From positions 62,001 through 126,000 of the forward strand of contig NZ_JONP01000014.1 in assembly GCF_000711725.1 (NCBI RefSeq): DNA of 64,000 bases, given 5' to 3'. Under the pieces are notes generated by a model, which was not told the origin of the DNA, ran no database searches, and was given only the letters and a program-made list of their open reading frames with translations. Source of the DNA: Roseomonas aerilata DSM 19363. Its GTDB lineage: Bacteria > Pseudomonadota > Alphaproteobacteria > Acetobacterales > Acetobacteraceae. Each line of letters starts with the position of its first letter. Positions within the stretch are counted from its first letter, which is position 1. The position numbers were made by a program, and so were the translations under genes. Below are positions 45,344-57,529 of the stretch, piece after piece.

Positions 45344-48334
45344 TCAGGTCTTTCCGAGCTTCAACCGCGCGAGCACGGCGAAGGGGCTGTCCGGGTCGGC
45401 TGCCTTGTCGCGCCGCGCCTCGAAAACGGGGCGGGGCTGCGGCGGGCCGTCGTCGCGGCGGTCGCGGCGGGGGCCCCGGTCGCCGCGAGGCCCATCGAAG
45501 CGCTGCCCCTCGGGGCGCGGCCCACGCGGCGGTCCGTCCCCGCTCGGGCGGGGGCCACGGTCCTGGCGGTTGCCGCGGTCGCCGGCGGGCCGGCCTTGCT
45601 GGCCACCTTCCGCATTGCGCTCGCCGCTCTGGCGGTTGCCGTGCCGGTTGTCGCGGCGCGGCGGGCGCGCCTCGCGGGCGGCCGGAGTCCCCTCGGCCTG
45701 GGGGGCGCCTTCGGTGGGCGCGGTCTCCGCACCCTCGGGAAGTGGCGTGCCCTCCGCCGGAGCGGCCTGGGCGCCGTCGCGGTTCTGCCGGTCGCGCCCG
45801 CGGCCGCGACGCTCACCGTCGCGCTGCCGTCCCTCCGCCGGCTGCCCCTCGCGGCGCGGGCCGCGATGGCGGTGGCCGTCCTCGCGCCGGGCGGCCACGA
45901 GCTGCGGCGCGGGCGGTCCGTGGGCACCCTCCTCCAGCGGCTCCGGTGCGATCAGGCGGAATCCGAGGGCGTTCAGCACGGCCGGCAGCGTGTCGGCTTT
46001 AGCGCCGAGCCGGCTGGCCACGTCCATCGGCAGGGCGGCCGGGGAGCGGCGGGTCAGGTGGCCCAGCTCCCCTGCGATCCGCTCGGCGACGTCCAGCCGC
46101 ACCAGGGCAGGTCCGGCCTGGACCCAACCCATGGTGGCCGCGAAGCCGCGCGGCCAGTCGCGCGGTGGCACGATGGAGACAAGGCCGCCGCCGGGCAGGG
46201 AAGGAACGGCGGAGTTCGCCTGCAGCGCCCAGAGCTGGGCGCGCAGCGCCATCGGGCGCGGCTTCAGCATTTCCGGGATGTAGAGGGCGAAGCGGCCGGC
46301 GCGAACGCCGATCGCCTTCAGCTTGCCGCGCAGCTCCGGCGTGATCTCGCGCTCCGTGCCGCCGGGGAGCAGGCCGAGGTATTCGCGCAGGCGGAACAGA
46401 TGGCCGCGCAGCTCCGCGTCCTCGGCGGCCTTGCCTTCGGCCTCGATCAGCGGGGCGAAGTCGCGGGCCACCAGGGCGTCGAACCAGGTGGCGAGCTTCG
46501 CGCGGATACGGTCGCGCTGGGCGCTGTCGATGAACTCGGAGTCGATCGGCTCGATGACCGGCTTCTCGGGGGAGGTGCCGGGCTTGAGCTTGGCGACCTC
46601 CGCCGGCTCGTCCGCGCCCTCGGCCTTCCAGGTGATGCGCTGGAACTTCGTCAGGGCGAAGGCATCGTCCGGCGCGGTCTCCAGGGCGGCGACGCGGCGC
46701 GGCATCTCCTCGCGTAGCGCGCGGCGAGCGGCGCGGAGCATCACCTTGCGCTCCTCCTCGTCCTCGGCGTCGGCCGAGGTCTCGAAGACGAAGCCCTTCA
46801 CCTGCCCGACGGGATGGCCTTCCACCACCACGTCCCCGTTGCGCGCGACGGCGGAGAGAAGGTCGTCCTCCCCCTCGTCGAGCTTGCGGATGAGGTGGGC
46901 CGCCCGGCGGTCCACGAAACGGGCGGTCAGGCGTTCGTGCAGCGCGTCGGAGACGTGGTCCTCGGCGGCGCGTGCGGCCTCCTGCATGGCGGTTGCGTCC
47001 TTCAGCCAGTCGGCACGTGCGGCGACATAGGTCCAGATCCGGATACCCGAGAGCCGGGCCATCAGCGTATCGAGGTCGCCCTCGGTGTTGTCGAGATAGT
47101 TAATCTGCGATGCCACCCAATCGCTGGGCAGCGTGCCCTCCTGCGCCAGGTGCCCGAAGACCCGGGCGCAGAAGCGGGTGTGGCTCTCGTCCGCCAGCTT
47201 GCGGAAGTCCGGGATCTGGCAGGCCTCCCAGAGGAGGCGCACGCGGGCGCGGGAATCCGCCAGCCGCCGCACATCCGCCTCGCGCGAGAGGGCCTCGAGG
47301 GTCACGTAGTCGGTCGCGTCGTTCCCGCGCGCGAGGCCCTGGAAGGGTGGCGGCTGGGAAAGGCTGTTCAGCAGCCCGTCAATGCTCGCCAGATCGAGGT
47401 CGCTGTTGCGCCAGGCAAGTGTCGTCAGCGGCTCGAAGTGGTGGCCCTCGATCTTGTAGACCATCTCGTCCGAGAGCGGCGGGCAGTCGGCAGTGACGCC
47501 GAAGGTGCCGTCGCGCATCCCGCGCCCGGCCCGGCCGGCGATCTGTGCGGCCTCCTGTGGGTGCAGAAGGCGGGGGCGGTGGCCGTCGAACTTCTGGAGG
47601 TTGGCGAAGGCGACATGGTCCACGTCCATGTTCAGCCCCATGCCGATCGCGTCCGTCGCGACGAGGAAGTCCACCTCACGATTTTGGTAAAGCGCCACCT
47701 GGGCGTTGCGGGTGCGGGGGGAGAGGCGCCCCATCACCACCGCGCAGCCGCCACGACGCCGCCGGATGGCCTCCGCGATCGCGTAGACCTCCCCCGCCGA
47801 GAAGGCGACGACGGCGCTGCGCGACGGCAGGCGGGTGAGCTTGGCCGGGCCGGCATAGGTGAGCTGGGAGAGGCGCGGGCGGCTCTCGATCTCGGCCTGG
47901 GGCACCAGCCGCTGGAGGAGGGGGCGGATGGTCTCGGCGCCCAGGAACATCGTCTCGACCAGCCCGCGCGCGTTCAGCAGCCGGTCCGTGAACACGTGCC
48001 CGCGGTCGGCATCGGCGCAGAGCTGGATCTCGTCAACCGCCACGAACTCGGCCTGACGGTCGAGCGGCATGGCCTCCACCGTGCAGGCGAACCACTTCGC
48101 CCCCGGGGGGATGATCTTCTCCTCCCCGGTGATGAGGGCGACGTTCCGCTCCCCCTTGGCGGCCACCATGCGGTCGTAGTTCTCGCGGGCCAGCAGGCGC
48201 AGCGGGAAGCCGATGATGCCGCTGGAATGGGCCAGCAGGCGTGTGATGGCCAGATGTGTCTTGCCGGTATTCGTGGGGCCGAGAACGGCCTTCACGCGGG
48301 AGGGAAACATCTGGCGGTCTGAGGACGGGCTCAT
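45344..48334 (-). CDS. Suv3-like ATP-dependent RNA/DNA helicase with long charged tail
   Basis: Superfamily 2 helicase of 996 residues. Motif I is 'GPTNTGKTH', motif II 'VAVDEIQLC' and motif VI 'AAQIAGRAGRG', as in mitochondrial Suv3. The central part (about 380-780) is the Suv3 C-terminal region. The last 190 residues, from about 800, are rich in Arg, Gly, Pro, Glu and Gln, with short repeats such as 'RRDNRHGNRQSGERN'. The ATG at 48334 sits at the helicase domain boundary. It pairs in the operon with the S4 protein, suggesting an RNA-surveillance role. Confidence 0.88.
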   Translation of the reverse strand: MSPSSDRQMFPSRVKAVLGPTNTGKTHLAITRLLAHSSGIIGFPLRLLARENYDRMVAAKGERNVALITGEEKIIPPGAKWFACTVEAMPLDRQAEFVAVDEIQLCADADRGHVFTDRLLNARGLVETMFLGAETIRPLLQRLVPQAEIESRPRLSQLTYAGPAKLTRLPSRSAVVAFSAGEVYAIAEAIRRRRGGCAVVMGRLSPRTRNAQVALYQNREVDFLVATDAIGMGLNMDVDHVAFANLQKFDGHRPRLLHPQEAAQIAGRAGRGMRDGTFGVTADCPPLSDEMVYKIEGHHFEPLTTLAWRNSDLDLASIDGLLNSLSQPPPFQGLARGNDATDYVTLEALSREADVRRLADSRARVRLLWEACQIPDFRKLADESHTRFCARVFGHLAQEGTLPSDWVASQINYLDNTEGDLDTLMARLSGIRIWTYVAARADWLKDATAMQEAARAAEDHVSDALHERLTARFVDRRAAHLIRKLDEGEDDLLSAVARNGDVVVEGHPVGQVKGFVFETSADAEDEEERKVMLRAARRALREEMPRRVAALETAPDDAFALTKFQRITWKAEGADEPAEVAKLKPGTSPEKPVIEPIDSEFIDSAQRDRIRAKLATWFDALVARDFAPLIEAEGKAAEDAELRGHLFRLREYLGLLPGGTEREITPELRGKLKAIGVRAGRFALYIPEMLKPRPMALRAQLWALQANSAVPSLPGGGLVSIVPPRDWPRGFAATMGWVQAGPALVRLDVAERIAGELGHLTRRSPAALPMDVASRLGAKADTLPAVLNALGFRLIAPEPLEEGAHGPPAPQLVAARREDGHRHRGPRREGQPAEGRQRDGERRGRGRDRQNRDGAQAAPAEGTPLPEGAETAPTEGAPQAEGTPAAREARPPRRDNRHGNRQSGERNAEGGQQGRPAGDRGNRQDRGPRPSGDGPPRGPRPEGQRFDGPRGDRGPRRDRRDDGPPQPRPVFEARRDKAADPDSPFAVLARLKLGKT

Positions 48335-48404
48335 TGGGCGCGACGTGTGGCCCCGCGTGGCCGCCTTGGCAAGCGCCGAGGTTGGGGGGAGGGTGGGCCA
48401 GCCC

Positions 48405-49676
48405 ATGAACGCACCGCTTCCCGGACCCTCGCCCGCCGCCGAAACCCTCCCCCGCGGCGACGATCCGGCCACAACCGCGCAAAGTGAGGGAGCTGCCGCC
48501 GCCAATCCTGCGCCATCTGGCAAGCCGCCGCCGGAGCCCCTGGTCCGCCTCGCCCTGCTGCTCGCTGCCTGCTTCCTCGGCGTGGGCGTCACCATGCCCT
48601 TCCTGCCGCCCTTTCTTGCCGGCAAGGGGCTCGGGCCGCAGGCGGTGGCGGGGGTGCTCTTCGCGGGCTCGCTGGTGCGCTTTGCCGTCGGCCCCGCCTT
48701 CGGGCGCCTCGCAGACCGGCTGGGGGACGGGCGGCTCGTCCTAGCGCCCTGCGCGGCGGCGGCGGGCCTGGCCGCGCTGATCTTCCTGCCGGCGGAGGGG
48801 TTCCTGGCGATGCTGGCCGTGCAGGTGGCCTTCGCGGCCGCCATGGCCCCCCTTGGCCCACTGGGGGAAGCCTTGACCTTGGCGGCGACGCGTCGTGCCG
48901 GGGCCGATTTCGGGCGCGTTCGCTCGGCGGGATCGGCGGCCTTCATCCTGGGGGCGGCCGGGGCGGGGGCCGTGGCCTCCTGGATCGGCTACGCCGCGAT
49001 GCCATGGCTCCTGGGCGCCTGCTATGCCGCCGCGGCCTTAACGGCCTGGGCGTTGCCCCGTGCCGGGCAGCCGCCGAGCCCGCCCGTGGCGGCGAAGGGT
49101 GGGCTTCGAAGCCTCTTCGCGCTCCACCTGCTGCGGCGGCCCGGCTTCGGGCGGCTGGTCGCCATCACCGGCCTCGTCCAGGGCAGCCACGCCGCCTATT
49201 ATGGCTTCTCCTCCATCCACTGGGCGCGCGCAGGGCACTCCCCGGACACGATCGGCCTTCTTTGGTCGGAAGGGGTGCTGGCGGAGGTGCTGCTCTTCTT
49301 CTGGGCGCGGCCGCTGCTCGGGCGCCTCTCGCCGCGCGCCCTCATGCTGCTGGCGGCGGGCGCCGGGCTGCTGCGCTGGTCCGCCCTGGCGGCCACGACC
49401 GAACTCTGGGCCCTCGTTCCTCTGCAACTCCTGCACGCGCTCACCTTCGGCGCCCAGTATCTCGGCGCCATGCGCTGGCTCTCGGCCCATGCGCCGCCTG
49501 GGGAGGCGCTCTCGGCCCAGAGCCTGCACGCGGCGCTCGGCAATACCGGGGCGCAGGCCCTGGCGATGCTGGCGGCCGGTGCACTCTACGCCGCTGCTGG
49601 CCCCGGCGCCTTTCTGGCCATGGCGGCACTTTGTGCTCTCGCACTGCCGGTGGCCTGGCATTGGCGGGCGGGGTGA
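48405..49676 (+). CDS. MFS transporter, HcaT-like
   Basis: Twelve-helix transporter of 423 residues with a hydrophilic 45-residue N-terminus. It matches the MFS_1_like family (HcaT/LacY-related), with 'GLVQGSHAAYYGFSSIHW' and 'HALTFGAQYLGAMRWL' as landmarks. It diverges from the helicase across 70 bp. The substrate is not inferable; HcaT itself is linked to phenylpropionate. Confidence 0.85.
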   Translation: MNAPLPGPSPAAETLPRGDDPATTAQSEGAAAANPAPSGKPPPEPLVRLALLLAACFLGVGVTMPFLPPFLAGKGLGPQAVAGVLFAGSLVRFAVGPAFGRLADRLGDGRLVLAPCAAAAGLAALIFLPAEGFLAMLAVQVAFAAAMAPLGPLGEALTLAATRRAGADFGRVRSAGSAAFILGAAGAGAVASWIGYAAMPWLLGACYAAAALTAWALPRAGQPPSPPVAAKGGLRSLFALHLLRRPGFGRLVAITGLVQGSHAAYYGFSSIHWARAGHSPDTIGLLWSEGVLAEVLLFFWARPLLGRLSPRALMLLAAGAGLLRWSALAATTELWALVPLQLLHALTFGAQYLGAMRWLSAHAPPGEALSAQSLHAALGNTGAQALAMLAAGALYAAAGPGAFLAMAALCALALPVAWHWRAG

Positions 49677-49692
49677 GGGGAGGTGCCGGTCC

Positions 49693-50454
49693 CTAGGACC
49701 AACGCTCCCCGTCCCAGTGATGCGCGGTCCATCGCGCCCTGCCGTTCTCCACCACCACGCGGTTATAGGCGTTCTGCTCTCCTCTGAGCCGCGTGGAGAT
49801 GGCCGAGCCCGCCTGCAGGACGAGGAGCGTGTCGCCCTCCGCCGCGGTGACGGCGTGGAGGTTGTGGTAGCCCACGTGCAGGTGCCCCGAGAGCACCAGC
49901 CGCACCCCGGACTGGGCGAGGTCCCGCAGCGCCCGCTCCCCACGCTTCACCACCGGCGTGTCCGGCCGCTCCGGGGGCGCGAGGAAGGGGTGATGGGCCA
50001 CGACGATCCGGAAGGGCCCCTCCGGCAGGCGCCTGAGCCGGCGGAGCAGCCGCAGCAGGCCGGAGCGGGGGATCTTCCCGTTCTCCCAGTTGAGGTGCAG
50101 CCCCCCGCGCGAGACGGTGTTGAGGCCGATCACCTGGATCTCCTCATCCTCGAACATCGGCTCGGTGTCGGGCGCGATCATCGACTGCCATCGCCCGAAA
50201 GGATCCAGCAGGCGTTCCCAGAGGTAGTAGGCGGTAATGTCGTGGTTCCCCGGCACCGCCAGCCAGGGCACCTTCAGCGCGTCGAGGAAGGCGCGGGCGG
50301 CGCGGAACTCGCGCGGGCGGGCGCGCATGGTCAGGTCGCCCGAGATCACGACGAGGTGGGCGGGGTCCGAGTTCAGCCGTTCGAGCAGCGCGTCCGCGGC
50401 CCGCAGGTCGACCCGCCGGAAATGAAGGTCGGAGATGTGGTCGATGATCCTCAC
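49693..50454 (-). CDS. Calcineurin-like metallophosphoesterase
   Basis: Phosphoesterase of 253 residues. The two-metal site is visible: 'HISDLHFRR', 'ISGDLTMRAR', 'VPGNHDIT', 'VAHHPFLAP' and 'LSGHLHVGY'. Its start overlaps the stop of the lipid kinase gene upstream by ATGA. Genes of this pair occur together widely; the substrate might be a phospholipid or nucleotide, which cannot be decided. Confidence 0.9.
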   Translation of the reverse strand: MRIIDHISDLHFRRVDLRAADALLERLNSDPAHLVVISGDLTMRARPREFRAARAFLDALKVPWLAVPGNHDITAYYLWERLLDPFGRWQSMIAPDTEPMFEDEEIQVIGLNTVSRGGLHLNWENGKIPRSGLLRLLRRLRRLPEGPFRIVVAHHPFLAPPERPDTPVVKRGERALRDLAQSGVRLVLSGHLHVGYHNLHAVTAAEGDTLLVLQAGSAISTRLRGEQNAYNRVVVENGRARWTAHHWDGERWS

Positions 50455-51362
50455 CTTTCCGCCTCCGGCGGGGCAAGGACCGTCAGCGCGCGCGGGTGGA
50501 TGGCGTATTGCAGGGGCGTCTCAAGGATGCAGGCCTCGCCGTCGTTCATCACCCGAAGGCGCCGACGTCGGGAACGGATGGTGAAGGCAGGGCCGGAGAC
50601 GATCTCGATCTCGCGCGAGCGCTTCCAGATGCCGAGCGCCATGGCCAGCAGCATTTTCGCCGACCAGCCGATGGAGAAACGGCGGCTGACATAGAGGTGC
50701 AGCGCCCCACCATCGAGGGAGGGGCGGTGGAACATCCTTCCCGTCCCCTCCTCGTAGTCGTTATTCACGACCGAGAGGGCGCGGGTCCAGATTCGCCAGG
50801 GCTTGTGCCAGCCGGGCGCATTGACCATCAGCCGGTGTGGCCGTTGGCGCAGCAGCGTGCGGAAGGCCGCGATGAAGACCTTCAGCAGGGAGCGCCAGGT
50901 CTTCTCCCGCCGGTGCAACTCACGATAGCGATTGATCGTGTTCGGCAGGCCGATGACGGACTGGCAGAGGAAGACCTCGCCGTTCACCTCGCCGACATCG
51001 ATCCGCCTCTCGGTCGCGCGGCCAAGGGCGAGTGCCGCCTCCACGGGGTCGAGCGGCATGCCGAGGTCCCGGGCGAGCAGGTTGAGCGTGCCGAGCGGCA
51101 GGACCGCGAGGACCTTGCCGCTCTCGCCGAGGCGCGCGGCGACGCTGCGGATGGTCCCGTCGCCGCCGCCGACGATAACGACCGGCGCATCCGTGGCGAT
51201 GGCCGCCTCCACCCGCCCCTGCATGTCGGGCGCGGCGTCCTCGGCGATGATGGTGAGGTCGAAGCCCGCGCTGCGCAGGGCCTGCGGAATAAGCTGTGGC
51301 AGTTCAGGACGGGCCGACAGCGTCCCCGCCCGCCCGTTCATCACCAGGACAGCCCGCCTCAT
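50451..51362 (-). CDS. Diacylglycerol kinase-family lipid kinase
   Basis: DAGK_cat domain protein of 303 residues. 'VVIVGGGDGTIRSVAARL' is the nucleotide-binding signature, 'LPLGTLNLLARDLGMPLD' follows as in YegS-type kinases. It shares an ATGA overlap with the metallophosphoesterase gene. The kinase likely phosphorylates a lipid or glycerolipid; the exact substrate is unknown. Confidence 0.9.
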   Translation of the reverse strand: MRRAVLVMNGRAGTLSARPELPQLIPQALRSAGFDLTIIAEDAAPDMQGRVEAAIATDAPVVIVGGGDGTIRSVAARLGESGKVLAVLPLGTLNLLARDLGMPLDPVEAALALGRATERRIDVGEVNGEVFLCQSVIGLPNTINRYRELHRREKTWRSLLKVFIAAFRTLLRQRPHRLMVNAPGWHKPWRIWTRALSVVNNDYEEGTGRMFHRPSLDGGALHLYVSRRFSIGWSAKMLLAMALGIWKRSREIEIVSGPAFTIRSRRRRLRVMNDGEACILETPLQYAIHPRALTVLAPPEAER

Positions 51363-51458
51363 GGGGCGCCGAACGTCCAGGACCCTAGCTCCCCCTTTTG
51401 CGCCGGGCGAACGCGGCGCGGCGCGGCAGGGTTTCGCGGGCGGTACGGCCTGCTTGCG

Positions 51459-51490
51459 AAAAGGGGCGCGGACCCTTCGGCCCGCGCCCC
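51459..51490 (-). terminator. Intrinsic terminator after acnA
   Basis: Read on the minus strand, a 9-bp GC stem (GGGGCGCGG with CCGCGCCCC) encloses a ten-base loop and is followed by TTTT. It lies about 27 bp after the acnA stop. Confidence 0.85.
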
Positions 51491-51517
51491 CTCAACTTCT
51501 TCGCCGTAGCCCCTGGA

Positions 51518-54223
<2,706 letters not shown>

Positions 54224-54271
54224 GCGTCGCAACTCCCCTGGGCATGCTTGAAATTCGTGGCTGCTTGAAGC

Positions 54272-54916
54272 ATGGCGGTGCTTTCCGGTCCAGGGGCAGG
54301 ACCGATACCTTGGGGGTATGGCACCTTGCTGGCGGCGGATGAACTGGCCGCCCGGCGCGGCGGCAGGGTGGTCTTCGCCGGTCTCTCCCTACGGGCCGAA
54401 CCGGGGGAAGCGCTGCTGCTTCTAGGCCCGAACGGCGCCGGCAAGTCGACCCTCCTGCGCGTGCTGGCCGGCCTGCTCCGCCCCGCCGCCGGAAACCTGA
54501 GCTGGGAGGGGGAGGAGATCGCCCTCGATCCCGCTGCTCACGGCGCCCGCACCCGCTATCTCGGCCACCAGGACGCCATCAAGCCGGCCATGACGCCGGC
54601 GGAGGACCTCGCCTTCTGGGCCCGCCTCCGCGGCGGCGACCCGGGGGCCGCGCTGGCGGCGCTGGGCCTCTCCGCCTTGGCGGGGCTGCCCTGCCGTACC
54701 CTTTCGGCCGGCCAGCGTCGCCGGCTGGCGCTCGCCCGCCTCCTGCTCGGCGATGCGCCCCTCTGGCTGCTGGACGAGCCGACGCTCGGGCTCGACACCG
54801 CCTCGGTTGCGCGGCTCGGCACCCTCCTTGCGGCGCATCGCGCGCGCGGCGGGATCGTGCTCGCCGCCACCCACCTGCCGTTGCCGCTGCCTGGCGCGCG
54901 CGAGTTGCCGCTTTGA
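54272..54916 (+). CDS. ccmA: Haem exporter ATPase CcmA
   Basis: ATP-binding subunit of 214 residues for system I cytochrome c maturation. '[20 protein letters not shown]', '[16 protein letters not shown]' and '[12 protein letters not shown]' form the ATPase core; the short C-terminus is typical of CcmA. Its stop overlaps the ccmB start. Together with CcmB it drives release of holo-CcmE at the inner membrane. Confidence 0.92.
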   Translation: MAVLSGPGAGPIPWGYGTLLAADELAARRGGRVVFAGLSLRAEPGEALLLLGPNGAGKSTLLRVLAGLLRPAAGNLSWEGEEIALDPAAHGARTRYLGHQDAIKPAMTPAEDLAFWARLRGGDPGAALAALGLSALAGLPCRTLSAGQRRRLALARLLLGDAPLWLLDEPTLGLDTASVARLGTLLAAHRARGGIVLAATHLPLPLPGARELPL

Positions 54917-55563
54917 TCGCCGTGTTCCTGCGCGAGCTGCGCCTCGCGCTCCGCCACCCCGCTGAGGCGCTGGCAGCGGTGCTCTTCTTCGTCATTGTCT
55001 GCGCGCTGTTTCCTTTCGGTGTCGGGCCCTCGCCCGAGGCACTGGCGCGGCTGGCGCCGGGCGCGCTCGTTACTGCGGCGCTGCTCGCTGCCCTGCTGCC
55101 GCTTGACCGCCTCTTTGCGGCGGAGGCGGAGGACGGCTCGCTCGACCTGCTGCTCACCACCGGCCTTCCCCCGGCTGCGCTGGCCGGCGCCAAGGCCGCG
55201 GCGCACTGGGCGGTGACGGGCGTGCCCCTGATCCTCGCGACGCCAGTCGCCGCCGCCCTCCTTGCACTTCCAACCGAGGCCTGGGGTGTGGCGATCCTCG
55301 CCCTCGGCCTCGCCTCGGCCGTTCTTTCGCTTCTCGGCACGGTGGGTGCGGCGCTGACCCTCGGCGCGCGTCGGGGAGGGGTTCTGCTCCCGCTGCTCGT
55401 CCTGCCGCTCGCGGTACCCGTCGTCATCTTCGCCGCCGGGGCCATCGAGGCGGCCTCGGCGGGCGGAGAGGCGCGGCCTTTCCTGCTGCTGCTCGCGGCC
55501 TTCCTCGCCGGTGCCCTGCCGCTGACCCCTCTCGCGGCCGGCGCGGCGCTGCGCGAGGGTTGA
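54913..55563 (+). CDS. ccmB: Haem exporter permease CcmB
   Basis: Six-helix inner-membrane subunit of 216 residues. 'RELRLALRHPAEALAAVLFF' opens the protein as usual and 'LFAAEAEDGSLDLLL' follows. The start is a TTG overlapping the ccmA stop (TTGA). ccmC-H do not follow, so they must lie elsewhere in the genome. Confidence 0.92.
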   Translation: MIAVFLRELRLALRHPAEALAAVLFFVIVCALFPFGVGPSPEALARLAPGALVTAALLAALLPLDRLFAAEAEDGSLDLLLTTGLPPAALAGAKAAAHWAVTGVPLILATPVAAALLALPTEAWGVAILALGLASAVLSLLGTVGAALTLGARRGGVLLPLLVLPLAVPVVIFAAGAIEAASAGGEARPFLLLLAAFLAGALPLTPLAAGAALREG

Positions 55564-55609
55564 ACGCGGAGGCGTCTTCCCCGCAGGCCCGGCCGCGCTA
55601 CGATGGGGC

Positions 55610-56023
55610 ATGGCATTTAAGGGAAAGCCGCCGGGTTCCGGCTCCGGGGAGATGTCGCGCCGCACGGTGATGCTGCGCCCCGCCATCGACCTTGAGCCCC
55701 GCAAGCGCGACGAGGCCCGCCGCCTCCGCCGCGCCGGCCACGAGCCCGCCTTCATTGCCGAGACCATCGGAGCGCCCATCGAGGAGGTGGAGAAGGCCCT
55801 TGTCCAGATGCGCATGCCGCGCCCCGAGACCACGCGCGGCACCCTGAACGTCACCCTCGCCGCCCACGCGCTGGTGATGAAGGAACGCCAGGGAAACGAG
55901 CCGCTCTGGCAGACCATGGACCGGCTGCTGGACGAGCTGCTCCGCCTCCGCGCCGCCGAGGCCGCCCGCGCCCGCCGCCGGCGAGAGGATGAGGGCGCGC
56001 TGCCCCTCTTTCCCGAGGGCTGA
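55610..56023 (+). CDS. Uncharacterised 137-residue protein
   Basis: Basic, charged protein with no signal or membrane helix. The middle looks helical ('KRDEARRLRRAGHEPAFIAE') followed by 'LNVTLAAHALVMKERQGNEP', a segment that might form an HTH-like or coiled-coil fold. I recognise no family. It follows ccmB by 46 bp on the same strand and precedes the AlgL-like gene. Codon use looks normal for the window. Confidence 0.65.
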   Translation: MAFKGKPPGSGSGEMSRRTVMLRPAIDLEPRKRDEARRLRRAGHEPAFIAETIGAPIEEVEKALVQMRMPRPETTRGTLNVTLAAHALVMKERQGNEPLWQTMDRLLDELLRLRAAEAARARRRREDEGALPLFPEG

Positions 56024-56065
56024 GGGCGGCCTGACGCGGGCCGCCCCTCGGTGCAGAATAGGGAT

Positions 56066-57526
56066 ATGACGTTCCGCCGCGCCGCGCTGATCCTCGCTTG
56101 CCTGCTCGCCGGGCCGGCACTTGCCCAGGCGCCGCGGCCCCCGGGCACCGGCTCCTCCGCCCGGTCGCAGCTGGGCGTCGCGCCGGGCAAGCAGGCGACG
56201 GTTAAGGGAACCGCCGCGCCTAATCGCCCGGCGGCCACGGCATCGCGCGGTGCCGTGCCGCCCCGCAGCGCCTCCGCATCCCGGCCTGCCGCGCCGCGCG
56301 GCGGCGCAGCTCGGGGCACTGCGGCTTCGCGAACAAGGTCCCCGGGCGCCGCCGCATCCCGCCCGGGTCTCGCGGCGTCGCGCCCTCCCGCCCAACCGAC
56401 ACCCGCCGCTGTTCCTGCCGCGCCCGTCGTCCTCCCCGCGACCGAAGCGGCCGTCGTGCCGCATGGCGCTGTGCCCCTCCTCCCCGCGGCAGCGGCCGCG
56501 CCCTCGGCGGTGCCGGTCGCGCGTCGCGGGGCACCCGTGCTCGCCGGCCCCTTCCTCCCCGCACCCGAACCTTCCGGCCCCATCGCCTCCTGCGAGCCAC
56601 CCGGCGCCCCCGTGCGGAACCTCGAGAGCACCGGCTTCTACGCAGACCCTGCCTTCTCCCGGCCCGATCCCCTGCGGATGCGCGCGGATGCGGAGGCCGG
56701 GCGTCCGCTGGTCGATTGGCTCTCCCTCGTCCAGCGCGCCGTCGCTCGGCACCGCGCGGGCGAGGCCGGGGCGGCGGCCTGCGCCCTTGCGGCGCTGGAC
56801 CAATGGGCGAAGGGCGGCGCGCTGCTTGGCGCCTTCAACCTCCAGGGCGGCTACCACCGGAAATGGGCGCTCGCCGGCGCCGCGCTTTCCTTCCTGGCCA
56901 TCCGCGAGGCGCCGGGACTCGACCCCGTGGCGCTCGGCCGTACCGCCCGCTGGCTCGGCGAGGTGGCTGAGGCGGTGCGGCCCCATTACGAGCGCACCTC
57001 CACCGCCATCATCAGCGACGTCCGTAACAACCACGCCGCTTGGGCCGGCCTCGCCGTTGCCGCAGCCGGGATCGCCGGTGGCAACCGGGCGCAGCTCGAC
57101 TGGGGCGTGGCCCGCCTGCGCGCCCAGCTCGCCCAGGTCGATGAGCGCGGCGTCCTCCCGCAGGAGGCCAAGCGCGGCGCCATGGCCCTGCACTACCACC
57201 TCTTCGCACTCGACGCGGTCGCGGCGCTGGAGCGACTGGCCGCCGCGAACGGCATCGCGCTGACCGAGGGGGAGCGCGCCGCCTATGCCCGCCTGCGCGA
57301 CCTCTGCCTCGCCGCGGGGCGCGACCCGGCCCGGATGGAGGCGATCGCAGGGGTTCCCCAGTCCGACCCCTGGCTGGGCGAGCGCGCGCCGCTCGCCACG
57401 GCGAATGGGCTGGAGATCGCCTCCATCGCCACGCCCGATTCTGGGCTGGAAGAGGCTCTGGCCCCCTTCCGCCCCTATGCCGCACGCTGGCTCGGCGGCG
57501 CGATTACCGGATGGTGGAAGGGCTGA
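56066..57526 (+). CDS. AlgL-like (PL5) alginate lyase family protein with disordered linker
   Basis: Exported protein of 486 residues. A signal peptide ('LILACLLAGPALAQA') is followed by about 120 residues of Ala/Pro/Arg/Ser low-complexity sequence. The C-terminal 300 residues resemble AlgL: 'DQWAKGGALLGAFNLQGGY', 'RKWALAGAAL', 'VRNNHAAWAGLAV', and 'RGAMALHYHLFAL' with the presumed catalytic tyrosine and histidine. The ATG at 56066 is chosen over a GTG five codons upstream. No alginate synthesis gene is nearby, so the substrate may be another uronan. Confidence 0.78.
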   Translation: MTFRRAALILACLLAGPALAQAPRPPGTGSSARSQLGVAPGKQATVKGTAAPNRPAATASRGAVPPRSASASRPAAPRGGAARGTAASRTRSPGAAASRPGLAASRPPAQPTPAAVPAAPVVLPATEAAVVPHGAVPLLPAAAAAPSAVPVARRGAPVLAGPFLPAPEPSGPIASCEPPGAPVRNLESTGFYADPAFSRPDPLRMRADAEAGRPLVDWLSLVQRAVARHRAGEAGAAACALAALDQWAKGGALLGAFNLQGGYHRKWALAGAALSFLAIREAPGLDPVALGRTARWLGEVAEAVRPHYERTSTAIISDVRNNHAAWAGLAVAAAGIAGGNRAQLDWGVARLRAQLAQVDERGVLPQEAKRGAMALHYHLFALDAVAALERLAAANGIALTEGERAAYARLRDLCLAAGRDPARMEAIAGVPQSDPWLGERAPLATANGLEIASIATPDSGLEEALAPFRPYAARWLGGAITGWWKG

Positions 57527-57529
57527 GGC

